64,000 nt of DNA from positions 3,782,001-3,846,000 of the forward strand of contig NZ_CP068083.1 of the NCBI RefSeq assembly GCF_016725325.1. Direction: 5' to 3'. Below, in pieces: positions 18,239 to 27,280 of the stretch. Within the stretch, counting starts at the first letter, position 1. Each line of letters opens with the position of its first letter. Position numbers and translations under genes: made by a program. The notes below the pieces were generated by a model. That model saw only the letters and a list, made by a program, of their open reading frames with translations. It was not told where the DNA came from and searched no databases. This DNA is from Sphingobacterium spiritivorum. Its GTDB lineage: Bacteria; Bacteroidota; Bacteroidia; Sphingobacteriales; Sphingobacteriaceae.

Positions 18239-18661
18239 ATGAAAACACAACCACAAATCACAGTAGAAACAACAGTCAATGCTCCCGTAGAAATCGTCTG
18301 GAAAGCCTGGAATACACCTGAAGATATTATGCAATGGAATGCTGCAGATCCAAGTTGGCACTGCCCGTCCAGCCAAAATGATCTTCGTGTGAATGGTAAG
18401 TTTAGTAACAGGATGGAAGCCAGAGACGGAAGCTTTGGCTTCGATTTCGAAGGAACTTATCAACAGGTCGACTTGCATGAAAAGATCAGTTATACCATGT
18501 CGGACGGGCGTGAAGTCAGTACATTATTCAGCGGTATGGGAGATACAACAACAATCACAACAACCTTTGATGCAGAAACGGAGAACGATCCCGAGTTTCA
18601 GAAACAGGGCTGGCAGGCTATAATAAGCAATTTCACGAAATATGTAGAATCCACTTATTAG
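18239..18661 (+). CDS. SRPBCC domain protein (AHSA1-like)
   Basis: 140 residues from ATG 18239; the longer frame from 18161 adds a low-complexity N-terminus and is rejected. VETTVNAPVEIVWKAWNTPEDIMQWNAA is the family start, and the C-terminal helix runs GWQAIISNFTKYVES. It is one of three SRPBCC proteins in 4 kb. It is first in the group 18239-20059, divergent from the GlxA-type regulator. Confidence 0.85.
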   Translation: MKTQPQITVETTVNAPVEIVWKAWNTPEDIMQWNAADPSWHCPSSQNDLRVNGKFSNRMEARDGSFGFDFEGTYQQVDLHEKISYTMSDGREVSTLFSGMGDTTTITTTFDAETENDPEFQKQGWQAIISNFTKYVESTY

Positions 18662-18745
18662 ATTTACAGATGGAATCTCAACTCGCACAAACAACAGTAA
18701 TGAATACAGTTGCCATTTAAGCATTAAAAACCAAATTATATACTT

Positions 18746-19129
18746 ATGAAAAAGAACAAAATAATATTCTGGATAACTACCGCCATTCTCATTCTTTGGG
18801 AAGGTCTAATGCCACTGGGTACCCTGCTTTTTGCACCACAATATGTCAATGCCGGAACAAAGCCATTAGGCTATCCGGATTACTTTGCCTATGCACTTAT
18901 TATTTGTAAAGTACTGGGTGTGATAGCGATCTCTCTTCCGGCTATTCCGGTAAAGGTAAAAGAATGGGCATATGCAGGACTTACATTCAGCCTGATTTTT
19001 GCATTTATCAGTCATGCATATGTTGATCAGGTAGTTGCATATATGCTCATGCCATTGGCTGTATTAGCTTTACTCATTCTTTCTTACTGTTATAATCCGA
19101 AGATTATTCATAGCAGAACTGCAAAATAA
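18746..19129 (+). CDS. DoxX-like integral membrane protein
   Basis: 127 residues and four membrane helices. It opens MKKNKIIFWITTAILILWEGLMPLGTLLF in the DoxX_2 pattern, with KVKEWAYAGLTFSLIFAFISH. It matches the DoxX protein at 16090 in the GYP-YxxY-KVLGVIAI block, so it is a diverged paralogue. It lies 84 nt after the SRPBCC gene. Confidence 0.8.
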   Translation: MKKNKIIFWITTAILILWEGLMPLGTLLFAPQYVNAGTKPLGYPDYFAYALIICKVLGVIAISLPAIPVKVKEWAYAGLTFSLIFAFISHAYVDQVVAYMLMPLAVLALLILSYCYNPKIIHSRTAK

Positions 19130-19196
19130 GATAGTAATGTAAAATAGCGTTATCAGCTATAATAATTGAATATTTATACTTAAAATCTCAATCAAG

Positions 19197-19646
19197 ATGA
19201 AAACTAACACTGTTTCCCTTCATAGGGTAATTAAAGCAAGTCCTGAAAAAGTATTTCGTGCTTTCGCAGATCCGGTTGCACACGCCACCTGGATACCACC
19301 TTATGGTTTTCTATGTACTGTCCAGGAAATGGAATTCAAAGTCGGAGGAAAATTCCGTATGACATTTATTAATTTCAGCACTGGTCACGGGCATTCGTTT
19401 GGTGGTACATATCAGGAAATTATCTCCAATCAGTTTATCAAATACAGCGATAAGTTTGATGATCCCAATCTGCCGGGAGAAATGACAACTACGGTTTCAT
19501 TACGTCAGGTTTCCTGTGGTACAGAGCTTCATATCGAACAGAGTGGTATTCCCGATATGATACCAGTAGAGATGTGCTATCTGGGTTGGCAGGAATCGCT
19601 GGATAAAATGATCAGACTTGTAGAACCACAAATACCGGATGCATAA
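19197..19646 (+). CDS. SRPBCC domain protein (AHSA1-like)
   Basis: 149 residues. HRVIKASPEKVFRAFADPVAHATWIPP is the START-fold opening; FGGTYQEI and the terminal helix LGWQESLDKMIRLVE fit the same group. It lies 67 nt after DoxX and 11 nt before the VOC gene, probably in one transcript. Confidence 0.85.
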   Translation: MKTNTVSLHRVIKASPEKVFRAFADPVAHATWIPPYGFLCTVQEMEFKVGGKFRMTFINFSTGHGHSFGGTYQEIISNQFIKYSDKFDDPNLPGEMTTTVSLRQVSCGTELHIEQSGIPDMIPVEMCYLGWQESLDKMIRLVEPQIPDA

Positions 19647-19657
19647 TTTAACGGCAG

Positions 19658-20059
19658 ATGTTACATCAATCACATAATATCTTTCAAAGTGGGGTATTTA
19701 TTTCCTTTGCCGGCAACTGTAAAGAAGCGCTGACTTACTATCAATCTTGTTTTGGCGGGCAGTTGAAATTCCAGATGATGGAACAGCATCTGGAGGGATT
19801 TGAAAAAGTTCCGGTTATCAGTGGTTCATTGATTTCAGATAGTGTTTCTATTTACGGCTCGGATTTAATACCGGATGAAGGCCGGCAGACAGGTAATTAC
19901 CTTGCAGTTTTTCTGTTGTGTAATAATGCTCAATCCCGGACACTGCTTCTGGAAAAGTTGATGCCAGCTTTCACAAGTTCATGGACAAAAGATGAGGAAA
20001 CAAAATCGTTGATTGAAGTAACGGATCGATATGATGTGAGATGGTTGCTGGCAGTTTAG
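19658..20059 (+). CDS. VOC-superfamily (PhnB/glyoxalase-like) protein
   Basis: 133 residues. FISFAGNCKEALTYYQSCFGGQLKF is the first betaalphabetabetabeta half of a PhnB-like VOC fold. The second half (LAVFLLCNNAQSRTLLLEKL, then DRYDVRWLLAV) ends earlier than in most homologues, where a GVxW tail follows. No clear metal triad is seen. Activity unknown. It is the last gene of the SRPBCC-DoxX-SRPBCC-VOC group and is followed by a terminator. Confidence 0.78.
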   Translation: MLHQSHNIFQSGVFISFAGNCKEALTYYQSCFGGQLKFQMMEQHLEGFEKVPVISGSLISDSVSIYGSDLIPDEGRQTGNYLAVFLLCNNAQSRTLLLEKLMPAFTSSWTKDEETKSLIEVTDRYDVRWLLAV

Positions 20060-20111
20060 TCCGGCTGTGAATAAGGTATACACAAAATACTTTCACTAAC
20101 TAAAAATTCCT

Positions 20112-20150
20112 TAGCTGGTTCTGATCCTACTTCCGAACCAGCTATTTTTT
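20112..20150 (+). terminator. intrinsic terminator after the VOC gene
   Basis: TAGCTGGTTC pairs with GAACCAGCTA across a 13-base loop and is followed by six T. Confidence 0.85.
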
Positions 20151-20169
20151 CATTCTAAGCCGTTTTTCA

Positions 20170-20177
20170 TACATTTG
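20170..20177 (+). promoter_or_regulatory. -7 box for the arsC-like gene
   Basis: TACATTTG matches TAnnTTTG, 50 nt upstream of ATG 20228. The -33 position falls in the T-run of the preceding terminator and has no clear TTTG. Confidence 0.4.
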
Positions 20178-20227
20178 ATCATCGTAAGAATCTGATTTTT
20201 TGAAACCCAATACCGCTAAATCGTAGT

Positions 20228-20596
20228 ATGATCAAAATATATCATAATAATATGTGCAGTAAAAGTCGGGCTGCCCTGGAGTTGCTGAAAGAATATACAC
20301 CGGAAGTAGAAATAAAGGAGTATATAAAGGATGTTCCTGGTAAAGAGGAACTCATCGGGCTTTTAGATATGCTTCAACTCAAACCTCTGGAGCTGATCAG
20401 ACGCAATGAAGCTGTATTTGAGGACAAGTTTAAAGATGCTCTGCATTCAGACGAAGAATGGATTGATATTATACTGCAATATCCTGTTCTTATAGAACGT
20501 CCTATAGTTGTCAGAAATGGTAAGGCCGTGATTGGTCGTCCCACAGAACGGATAATTGATCTGCTGACAGATGGGCGAGAACGAGACCTAACCTAA
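20228..20596 (+). CDS. arsC: ArsC-family arsenate reductase (glutaredoxin-dependent type)
   Basis: 122 residues. The N-terminal nucleophile C10 is in NNMCSKSR. The three arginines of the E. coli-type active site are present in LIRRNE, LIERPI and IGRP. That set supports arsenate reduction rather than the Spx regulator role. No arsB/acr3 or arsenite-sensing ArsR lies nearby, so a physiological role in arsenic resistance is uncertain and a general thiol reductase role is possible. Confidence 0.85.
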   Translation: MIKIYHNNMCSKSRAALELLKEYTPEVEIKEYIKDVPGKEELIGLLDMLQLKPLELIRRNEAVFEDKFKDALHSDEEWIDIILQYPVLIERPIVVRNGKAVIGRPTERIIDLLTDGRERDLT

Positions 20597-20616
20597 AAAA
20601 ATAAAGAGGGCAATTC

Positions 20617-21027
20617 TTACTCTCTGTTTCCGGTCTTAACAGATAATCGGTTGTACCAGTTCACAAATACACCTAACAAGGCAATGGAAACTCCGCAGGT
20701 AAAGACCGATTTTAATAATACGGCTTTGATAAGCTCTGCATCAGTGTAGGTAGACCAGCAGGCGTGCCTGTGCGTAAATTCGACTTTATTTATCCATATC
20801 CAAAAAAACAGTACAGCTGCCAAAAGAAAGTAATCCATTGTTTTCTGATTCAGCAGGCTCAGTAAGAATACACCTGTAAACTGGATTGGCATATAGAATA
20901 AAATCCCATCCAGTAAGGAGCTTGTACCATCAATACAGGATACACCATCCGGCAGGAAAAAGGCCATTTGTATGGAACCGATGATAACAGATACAAGACT
21001 GATGAAAAAGGCTCTTCTGGCTTTCAT
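20617..21027 (-). CDS. hypothetical membrane protein, four helices
   Basis: 136 residues, not recognised. Four hydrophobic segments are visible (FFISLVSVIIGSIQMAFFL, GILFYMPIQFTGVFLLSLL, YFLLAAVLFFWIWI, FTCGVSIALLGVFVNWY). Short loops carry two cysteines (residues ~31 and ~91). It is convergent with arsC, whose stop is 20 nt away. Confidence 0.6.
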   Translation of the reverse strand: MKARRAFFISLVSVIIGSIQMAFFLPDGVSCIDGTSSLLDGILFYMPIQFTGVFLLSLLNQKTMDYFLLAAVLFFWIWINKVEFTHRHACWSTYTDAELIKAVLLKSVFTCGVSIALLGVFVNWYNRLSVKTGNRE

Positions 21028-21237
21028 AGGTATTTAGACGCTTTATTTTATAAAATCTGTTTAATGGCCAAATATATTATAAACAAATGGAAAAAACAGC
21101 TGGATGACACTGACTTATTGTTTGAAGTCTGATTTTTTAGAATAAAAATTATAAGCTATTTATAAATGGGTAGATAGATTATTATTTATGCTTTTTTTGT
21201 GAAAACTTTCGCATATTTATGGAGTGTTCACCATATT

Positions 21238-21510
21238 ATGAAAACTCTTGAAGATAAAATATTAAGCTTTAATGACTGGTCAAAACCCTGGACATTCCAC
21301 GCATTTGTTTTAATGGACAATGCGTTAAGAGAGGATGAAGTAAATCTGTTCAACAAAATATGGACAGAGGCAGGGGATGGCGAACTATGGAAGAACCAGG
21401 ATCTGATTTCAGGATGTAAAGCCAGTCAAACATACATTAAAAAACATTATAATTTAGCTGATATGGCTGTTGCAAATATAGTCAGAGCACTTTCTTATGA
21501 ATGGAAATAA
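21238..21510 (+). CDS. hypothetical 90-residue protein
   Basis: A short soluble protein from ATG 21238; the longer frame begins at GTG 21199 with no support. It starts MKTLEDKILSFNDWSKPW and is rich in W and acidic residues, with no membrane segment or known motif. Function unknown. It lies 103 nt before the macro-domain gene on the same strand. Confidence 0.55.
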   Translation: MKTLEDKILSFNDWSKPWTFHAFVLMDNALREDEVNLFNKIWTEAGDGELWKNQDLISGCKASQTYIKKHYNLADMAVANIVRALSYEWK

Positions 21511-21613
21511 AAATGTTTGAAGTATGTAAAAAAGTATAGATGGAGATGTATAATATCATTTTTTTACCTAAGTAAGAGTATGCTTGTATAGTTCATATGA
21601 AATAAAGAGAATA

Positions 21614-22129
21614 ATGATTCAGTTAATAAAAGGAGATATTACTAAAATTAAAGTAGATGCCATAGTCAATGCTGCAAATACTTCACTGCTTGGAGGCGGT
21701 GGTGTAGACGGAGCTATACATAAGGCGGGTGGTAGTGAAATTCTCTACGAATGCCAAAAAATCAGAAATAAACAAGGTGGCTGTAAAGTAGGAGAGGCCG
21801 TTATTACTACTGCAGGTAATCTACCCGCTAATTTTGTAATCCATACTGTCGGGCCTGTATGGAATGGCGGCAAGCATAATGAAGAATCATTGCTTATTTC
21901 AGCATATAGAAATAGTCTGGTATTGGCAGAAGAAAATAAAGTTCAATCCATTTCATTTCCAAATATAAGTACAGGTATTTATAAATTTCCGAAGAATCTT
22001 GCAGCTACAATTGCGATACAAACCGTGTCTGAATTTTTAAATAATGCAACTCAAATTGAGGAGGTTATTTTTGTGTGTTATGATCAGGAAAACTATGACT
22101 TGTACAAAGAGATACTTCATAAAAGATAA
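21614..22129 (+). CDS. macro-domain protein (O-acetyl-ADP-ribose deacetylase-like)
   Basis: 171 residues from ATG 21614, preceded by GAGA-type purines. [35 protein letters not shown] is the macro-domain ADP-ribose binding core, including the Asn and Asp used by YmdB-type hydrolases. [12 protein letters not shown] is the second substrate loop. The family removes ADP-ribose from proteins or O-acetyl-ADP-ribose. No toxin partner is adjacent, so a housekeeping role is more likely than an antitoxin one. Confidence 0.92.
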   Translation: MIQLIKGDITKIKVDAIVNAANTSLLGGGGVDGAIHKAGGSEILYECQKIRNKQGGCKVGEAVITTAGNLPANFVIHTVGPVWNGGKHNEESLLISAYRNSLVLAEENKVQSISFPNISTGIYKFPKNLAATIAIQTVSEFLNNATQIEEVIFVCYDQENYDLYKEILHKR

Positions 22130-22144
22130 GATCCCGGAATTTAT

Positions 22145-23701
22145 TTATGAATAACTTGAAACTGGCAGTGTTTTAAGCAGTACACTGCCTATTATTAACC
22201 CACTAATGAGTCCGCCTACATGAGCTGCATTGTCAATTCCTCCGATCATTCCCCATAATAAGTTTATTCCTACATAGATAATAGCAAAAAACAGCATTCC
22301 ATAACTTGGCTTTTTACTCTTAACAACATCCCAGATAAGCAGAGCTAGAATGGCACCATACAAACCAAAAATAGCTCCTGAAGCCCCAATACTTGCAGTA
22401 TTAGAGTACCAGTATATACTTGTAAGACTGGCGCAAATACCTGTCAATATGTATAGCATAAAATATTTTTTCCATCCCAAAAGTGGCTCTAACATAATAC
22501 TTGCCAATATAAGACCAAACATGTTAAGTATGAGATGGCGAAGGCCTCCGTGTATAAATACACACGTCAATAAACGCCAATATTCACCATGCGTGGTTTC
22601 ATAACGTCTGTTAGCTCCCCATTTCATGAGTTCATTTGTATCCGGAGACATCATATCTACTCCAAAGAAAATCATTGCAAGAAAAACAATAATATTGAGA
22701 TCTAATATAATACTGGTTCCGAAATGATCTCCTTTGGGTATCAGATAGCGTAATGCAAGTATAAAATCATCTTTTTTATGAGTCGTTGTGCTTTTTAATC
22801 TCCTGCTTTCCAGTTCACTAAAACCAGGTTTTAATAGACCAATTAGTAAAATAAGCAGACCTATACCAAAAGATCCGAAGATCCAAATAAATTTATTGCC
22901 ATTCCGATTCTCATATTTTCCCTGTTGAGGTTCTAAAATAATAAAGGAATCATCTATTGGAACACGAATAATTGATGCAATAGCTTTTTGAAAATTTTCT
23001 TTAGTATCGGATTTTGGAGTTTTCTCGAAATGATTAAGATTATGAAAATTGTAGGTTTTGATATTATTGACAGATTTTTTGAAAAAATCAGCGTATAGTT
23101 TTTCTTTTTTATCCATACTAAGGCTATTGCTGATTTTTTTAGAGTATTGTATTGCATACCAATGTTTGGGAATTGCGGATAAATCAGCATTGGTATAATC
23201 CATTATAGGTACAACAAAATAAGCAGTAAAATTCAGGTCCTGATCATACTTTCCTCCTATGTCTGTTTCTACATAAACTCCTGTAAAAGTGGTGTCTATA
23301 TTGAAATTACCTAATTGATAGTAACGTATATTGTCTGTAGCTGTTATTTCGTTTACACTTGTCGGCCTTTTAATTTTTCCGGTTGATGTTGTGAAATAAT
23401 TCTGAGTAATAGCTGAAACTGCTGTCATGGTTAACCAGCACAGCATAATCAAAAATATTTTTCCATCATCTTTATTTCTCTTGTAAATAAGTGGACGGAA
23501 GCGCTGTCTTAACCAGAATATAATGGGTATTGCCGGGAGAGTTATTGGGATCCAAAACTCCCATATGCTTTCCTTAATATTAAGCAGTGGAAATTTTATA
23601 GTAAAAATCCATCTTCCAAGCAGTAAAATTAAAGTACATGCTATTACGGATATCAGAAATATGGGGATAATATGTTTGAGTTTTTTAATGTAGGAATCCA
23701 T
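22145..23701 (-). CDS. rhomboid-family intramembrane serine protease with long N-terminal domain
   Basis: 518 residues. The C-terminal ~190 residues are the rhomboid core: FIHGGLRHLILNMFGL (helix 2), the nucleophile S441 in GASGAIFGLYGA and H494 in NAAHVGGL. The first 330 residues are unusual. Three membrane segments near the N-terminus are followed by a ~150-residue polar domain and another helix before the core. Known rhomboids are often much shorter; the extra part may bind a substrate or anchor the enzyme. Substrate unknown. Confidence 0.9.
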   Translation of the reverse strand: MDSYIKKLKHIIPIFLISVIACTLILLLGRWIFTIKFPLLNIKESIWEFWIPITLPAIPIIFWLRQRFRPLIYKRNKDDGKIFLIMLCWLTMTAVSAITQNYFTTSTGKIKRPTSVNEITATDNIRYYQLGNFNIDTTFTGVYVETDIGGKYDQDLNFTAYFVVPIMDYTNADLSAIPKHWYAIQYSKKISNSLSMDKKEKLYADFFKKSVNNIKTYNFHNLNHFEKTPKSDTKENFQKAIASIIRVPIDDSFIILEPQQGKYENRNGNKFIWIFGSFGIGLLILLIGLLKPGFSELESRRLKSTTTHKKDDFILALRYLIPKGDHFGTSIILDLNIIVFLAMIFFGVDMMSPDTNELMKWGANRRYETTHGEYWRLLTCVFIHGGLRHLILNMFGLILASIMLEPLLGWKKYFMLYILTGICASLTSIYWYSNTASIGASGAIFGLYGAILALLIWDVVKSKKPSYGMLFFAIIYVGINLLWGMIGGIDNAAHVGGLISGLIIGSVLLKTLPVSSYS

Positions 23702-23962
23702 TCCTGATATAAGGTTGCTTTTCTTAGTTGTTGTTTTTAGTATGTGTATTCCTTTTTATAGAGATTTTGTCATAGAAATTGAGCCACAATAGGATGTTTA
23801 ATGTTCATAAACTAAAAGGTTTAATTAGGTTTGGTTGTAAAATAATGGTTTTACTAATTTACTATTACGTCTTGAATATTGCAAACAAATCCTTTTCGGC
23901 TATGTATATACCTATAAACTTTCGTCTTTATTTGGTTTTAGCTGTTTCTTCAGAGAAAGGGT

Positions 23963-25045
23963 TTACAACCCTAATGTCTTGATAAGTTCTCTGGCAGCAG
24001 CTCCTCCCGCCCGGTTTGCACCGATTGTAGAGGCGGAGGGACCGTAACCTACCAGATGAATCCGGGGTTCTTTTGCAACCTGGGTTGCCAGTCTTCCATC
24101 CATCAGGATTCCACCACCGTCCTCTCCTGGAACTACCGGATTCAAGTGCTCAAGCGATCCTTTGAAGCCCGTATTCCAAAGTATAACGTCTGCATTTTGT
24201 TCTCTCCCGTCTTCCCATTTTACACCGGAAGCCGTTATCTCACTAAACATCGGGAACCGATTCAGTACGCCACGCTTTTCCATGTCCCGAACAGCTTCAG
24301 AATAGGGCAATCCGGTTACAGATACCACGGACAGCGGTATCAATCCCTGCCTCACCCGTTCGTCCACCATAGCTACAGCTTCATGTCCGGCAACATCATC
24401 GAACGGGCCTTCTCTGAATACCGGAGGGCGGCGTGTAACCCATGTAGTCGAAGTGACTTTAGAGATTTCATCCAGTAGCTGAATGGCAGAAATACCACCA
24501 CCAACAATAACAACATGCTTGCCCCGGAAGTAATCCGCATTCCTGAAATCTTTGGTATGTAACTGCTCTCCCTTAAATAAATTTTGTCCCGGGTATTCCG
24601 GGATATAAGGATTTTCCCAGGTTCCTGTGGCATTTATAATACCCAGGGCAGAAAAAAGCGTGTCAGTTGTATCTATATAAAATCTATTTTCATGCTTATA
24701 GACGGTTTCGACCTTTAAAGGGCGATATACCTGCAACCCGAATTCTTTTTCATAGGCATCAAAATAATGCGGAACAGCGACATTAGCCTGTACTTCCTTT
24801 TCATCAGTATCCAGCGTTTCTTCAAAAGACATTCCCGGCAGGTCGTGAATCTTATTGACTGTACTCAGTGTAAGTGAGGACCACCTAAATTGCCATGCAC
24901 CACCCGGATTCGGAGCTTCGTCGAGAATAATAAAATCCCGGCCAATTTCCAGACCCATTTTTTTGAGATGATAAGCTGATGAAAGACCAGCCTGACCGGC
25001 ACCAATAACAACAATCTTAGTTTTAAAGCGGAGATTTTTTACCAT
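23963..25045 (-). CDS. FAD/NAD(P)-binding flavin-containing monooxygenase-like oxidoreductase
   Basis: 360 residues. The FAD motif GAGQAG (residues 15-20) is at the N-terminus. The NAD(P) motif is VVIVGGGISAIQLL (about residue 175). NATGTWENPYIPEY is the usual linker. It resembles the CzcO/YhiN-type flavoprotein monooxygenases, whose substrates vary. It starts 13 nt after the end of the LLM-type gene, so the two are co-transcribed. Confidence 0.88.
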   Translation of the reverse strand: MVKNLRFKTKIVVIGAGQAGLSSAYHLKKMGLEIGRDFIILDEAPNPGGAWQFRWSSLTLSTVNKIHDLPGMSFEETLDTDEKEVQANVAVPHYFDAYEKEFGLQVYRPLKVETVYKHENRFYIDTTDTLFSALGIINATGTWENPYIPEYPGQNLFKGEQLHTKDFRNADYFRGKHVVIVGGGISAIQLLDEISKVTSTTWVTRRPPVFREGPFDDVAGHEAVAMVDERVRQGLIPLSVVSVTGLPYSEAVRDMEKRGVLNRFPMFSEITASGVKWEDGREQNADVILWNTGFKGSLEHLNPVVPGEDGGGILMDGRLATQVAKEPRIHLVGYGPSASTIGANRAGGAAARELIKTLGL

Positions 25046-25058
25046 ACATATATCGAGA

Positions 25059-26081
25059 TTACCGCCATCCCAGGCCAGGAGCTACATGTTCCAAAAAAGA
25101 AGAGAGTACATGTACATTATACTCTACTCCCAATGTATTGGGGATAGTAAGCAAGAGTGTGTCTGCCTCTTGTATGGCCTCATCCTGTGCCAGTTCACGG
25201 ATAAGCTGATCCGGTTCTGCAGCATAACTTCTGCCGAAAATGGCCCGTTTATCTGCTTCAATCATTCCGATCTTATCGTCTCTTTCAGCTTCATGGCCAA
25301 AATAATAACGATCCTGATCATTGACCAGTGCAAATATAGATCTGCTCACCGATACACGTGGTTCGCGCGTATGTCCCGCTTCTTTCCAGGCTTCTTTATA
25401 TAACCTGATCTGCTCTGCCTGCTGTACATGAAAAGGCTTACCACTTTCATCGTATTTAAGAGTGGAGCTTTGAAGAAGCATTCCGTTCTGTGCCGCCCAC
25501 ACTGCTGTGGCATTTGATGCAGCACCCCACCAGATACGATCTCTGAGGCCTTCCGAATGAGGTTCTAAACGTAACAAACCCGGTGGATTTGGAAACATAG
25601 GATAGGGGTTGGGCTCAGCAAAACCTTTTCCCTGAAGTCCTTCCAGAAATTCCAACGCTTTCCTTCGTCCCATATCTGCGTCTGTTTCACCCTCAGAAAG
25701 TGCATAGCCGAAATAACGCCAGCCATCGATAACCTGCTCGGGAGAACCTCTGCTGATACCTAACTGTAACCGCCCGCCCGATATCAGATCGGCTGCTCCG
25801 GCATCTTCCACCATATACAACGGATTCTCATAGCGCATATCGATCACTCCGGTGCCAATCTCAATTTTGCTGGTTCTCGCTCCGATAGCTGAAAGCAAAG
25901 GAAAAGGAGAAGCCAGCTGCTTTGCAAAATGATGTACCCTGAAGTAAGCCCCATCTATACCGAGCTCTTCTGCTGCTACTGCCAGATCTATAGACTGTAG
26001 AAGGGTATCACTTGCTGTCTGTGTGCTATACGCAGGATGATTGGCCCAGTGACCAAAGGATAAAAAACCTATTTTTTTCAT
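25059..26081 (-). CDS. LLM-class flavin-dependent oxidoreductase (luciferase-like)
   Basis: 340 residues with a bacterial-luciferase-like TIM barrel. GAYFRVHHFAKQLASPFPLLSAIGARTSKIEIGTGVIDMRYENP is split across the window as the family core; LQLGISRGSPE is another diagnostic block. It uses FMNH2 from a partner reductase. The gene downstream encodes an FAD oxidoreductase, so the pair may oxidise one substrate in two steps (inference). Confidence 0.9.
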   Translation of the reverse strand: MKKIGFLSFGHWANHPAYSTQTASDTLLQSIDLAVAAEELGIDGAYFRVHHFAKQLASPFPLLSAIGARTSKIEIGTGVIDMRYENPLYMVEDAGAADLISGGRLQLGISRGSPEQVIDGWRYFGYALSEGETDADMGRRKALEFLEGLQGKGFAEPNPYPMFPNPPGLLRLEPHSEGLRDRIWWGAASNATAVWAAQNGMLLQSSTLKYDESGKPFHVQQAEQIRLYKEAWKEAGHTREPRVSVSRSIFALVNDQDRYYFGHEAERDDKIGMIEADKRAIFGRSYAAEPDQLIRELAQDEAIQEADTLLLTIPNTLGVEYNVHVLSSFLEHVAPGLGWR

Positions 26082-26113
26082 GATTCCACTATGAAAGTTG
26101 ATAAACTATATGT

Positions 26114-26121
26114 CAAATTTA
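26114..26121 (-). promoter_or_regulatory. -7 box for the LLM/FAD oxidoreductase pair
   Basis: TAAATTTG on the minus strand, 32 nt upstream of the LLM start codon. No consensus -33 box is seen. Confidence 0.4.
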
Positions 26122-26319
26122 ACAAATGTTATTGTTTTGCAGGTTCTGCCGATTGTCCGTTACATGTAAATAAAAAACAGCGTTTTCTAAAGTGGTCATA
26201 AAGATCTGTTAAAAGCTGTTTTTAAACATATTTAAATTTTGGATAGATATTTGTACTGTAGCTGCTATTAAAAAATACAGGATAACAGATTGTTTTTTCA
26301 ACATTATGATTCTCCTTTC

Positions 26320-26327
26320 TATCTTTG
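26320..26327 (+). promoter_or_regulatory. -7 box for the CAP lipoprotein
   Basis: TATCTTTG matches TAnnTTTG with a T-rich stretch about 20 nt upstream. It would give a leader of about 160 nt before ATG 26493, in which no known riboswitch was recognised. Confidence 0.4.
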
Positions 26328-26492
26328 CAGTTGAAAAAATCAGACTTACTGCAGATAGCATCTGGGGTTACAGTATTTGAATAATTTGAGTATGGCCTGA
26401 TTTTATACAAAATAATGCATATTAATAAGGGGGAGACAAAGCCTGTTTGTAAACCCGAAAAAAAGAACACTTACTATTAGAAACAATACAAA

Positions 26493-27068
26493 ATGAACAA
26501 AAGGGGATTATTCATACTCTTAGGGAGTATTTATTTAGGGCTTTGTGCAATATCCTGTGAAAAATCGGTAGATAATAAAGAAGCTGAGCCAACCGAAGAT
26601 CAGACACAGACTGATAAAAATAAATCTGAAATTAAAACAAATTTAGATAATACACTTATCCTGCAGCTGGTCAATAAGGTTAGAGTAGGAGGCTGTGAAT
26701 GTACAGACAAAGATACTAAGCAGGTGGACAGAATGCCTGCGGTACCGGCACTCATCTGGAATGAAAAACTGGCCGGCACAGCTGTTAAGCATGCGCAGGA
26801 TATGGAAACAAGAAATTACTTTTCTCACACAAGTCCCGAAGGAGAAACCTTTGGCCAACGGTTGAAAAATAACGGATACAATTACCGTCTGGCGGCAGAG
26901 AATATTGCCAGAGGACAGCGTACAGAAGCGGAAGTGGTAGAAGCCTGGTTAAACAGTTATGGTCACTGTAAGAACATTATGCTGGCAGATGTCAAAGAAA
27001 TGGGAGCAGCCCGTTCACCCGGAGCTGGTTTTTATTGGGTACAATTGTTTGGAACTCAATTACAATAA
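26493..27068 (+). CDS. CAP/SCP-domain (YkwD-like) lipoprotein
   Basis: 191 residues. The lipobox AISC gives lipidation at C22, followed by an acidic linker rich in E, D and K. The CAP domain spans about 55-190: VKHAQDMETRNYFSHTSPEGETFGQRL is the CAP signature, then AAENIARGQ and a final FYWVQLFG. Extra cysteines (GGCECTDKD) may form a disulfide. Bacterial CAP proteins are extracytoplasmic and largely of unknown activity. It is a single gene with a terminator. Confidence 0.9.
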   Translation: MNKRGLFILLGSIYLGLCAISCEKSVDNKEAEPTEDQTQTDKNKSEIKTNLDNTLILQLVNKVRVGGCECTDKDTKQVDRMPAVPALIWNEKLAGTAVKHAQDMETRNYFSHTSPEGETFGQRLKNNGYNYRLAAENIARGQRTEAEVVEAWLNSYGHCKNIMLADVKEMGAARSPGAGFYWVQLFGTQLQ

Positions 27069-27126
27069 GAAGAAATCGTACATAGAGATTTCCTGCATAA
27101 AGCAGAGAATGTTTAGGATATAATGA

Positions 27127-27156
27127 ACGCGCTAACCTTAAGTAGCGCGTTTTTTA
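27127..27156 (+). terminator. intrinsic terminator after the CAP gene
   Basis: ACGCGCTA and TAGCGCGT form a perfect 8-bp stem with an 8-base loop, followed by TTTTTT. Confidence 0.85.
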
Positions 27157-27230
27157 TGTTTTATACAAATCGGTTAAAGCTTCTTTACAAACGAATAATA
27201 AAAGAAGCACAACGAATTTTGATTGAGCTA

Positions 27231-27254
27231 AACAACTTTATATAAGAAGTTGTT
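27231..27254. promoter_or_regulatory. perfect 8-bp inverted repeat before an unknown lipoprotein gene
   Basis: AACAACTT-TATATAAG-AAGTTGTT lies 26 nt upstream of ATG 27281. There is no T-run, so an operator or leader hairpin is more likely than a terminator. Confidence 0.4.
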
Positions 27255-27280
27255 ATTTGCAGTATAAAACTTAAAAAAAT

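Larger units (their letters stand above)
26082..26492. other. intergenic region between LLM oxidoreductase and CAP lipoprotein
   Basis: 411 bp, divergent genes, no coding potential seen. It holds a TAAATTTG box on the minus strand (26121-26114) and a TATCTTTG box on the plus strand (26320-26327). A loose hairpin (AAAAACAGC 26173-26181 with GCTGTTTTT 26215-26223) lies between them. Confidence 0.55.

Noticed and set aside
23779..23982. 67-codon plus-strand frame between two minus-strand genes
   Set aside because: Hydrophobic, AT-rich, without promoter or ribosome site and partly inside the FAD monooxygenase end.
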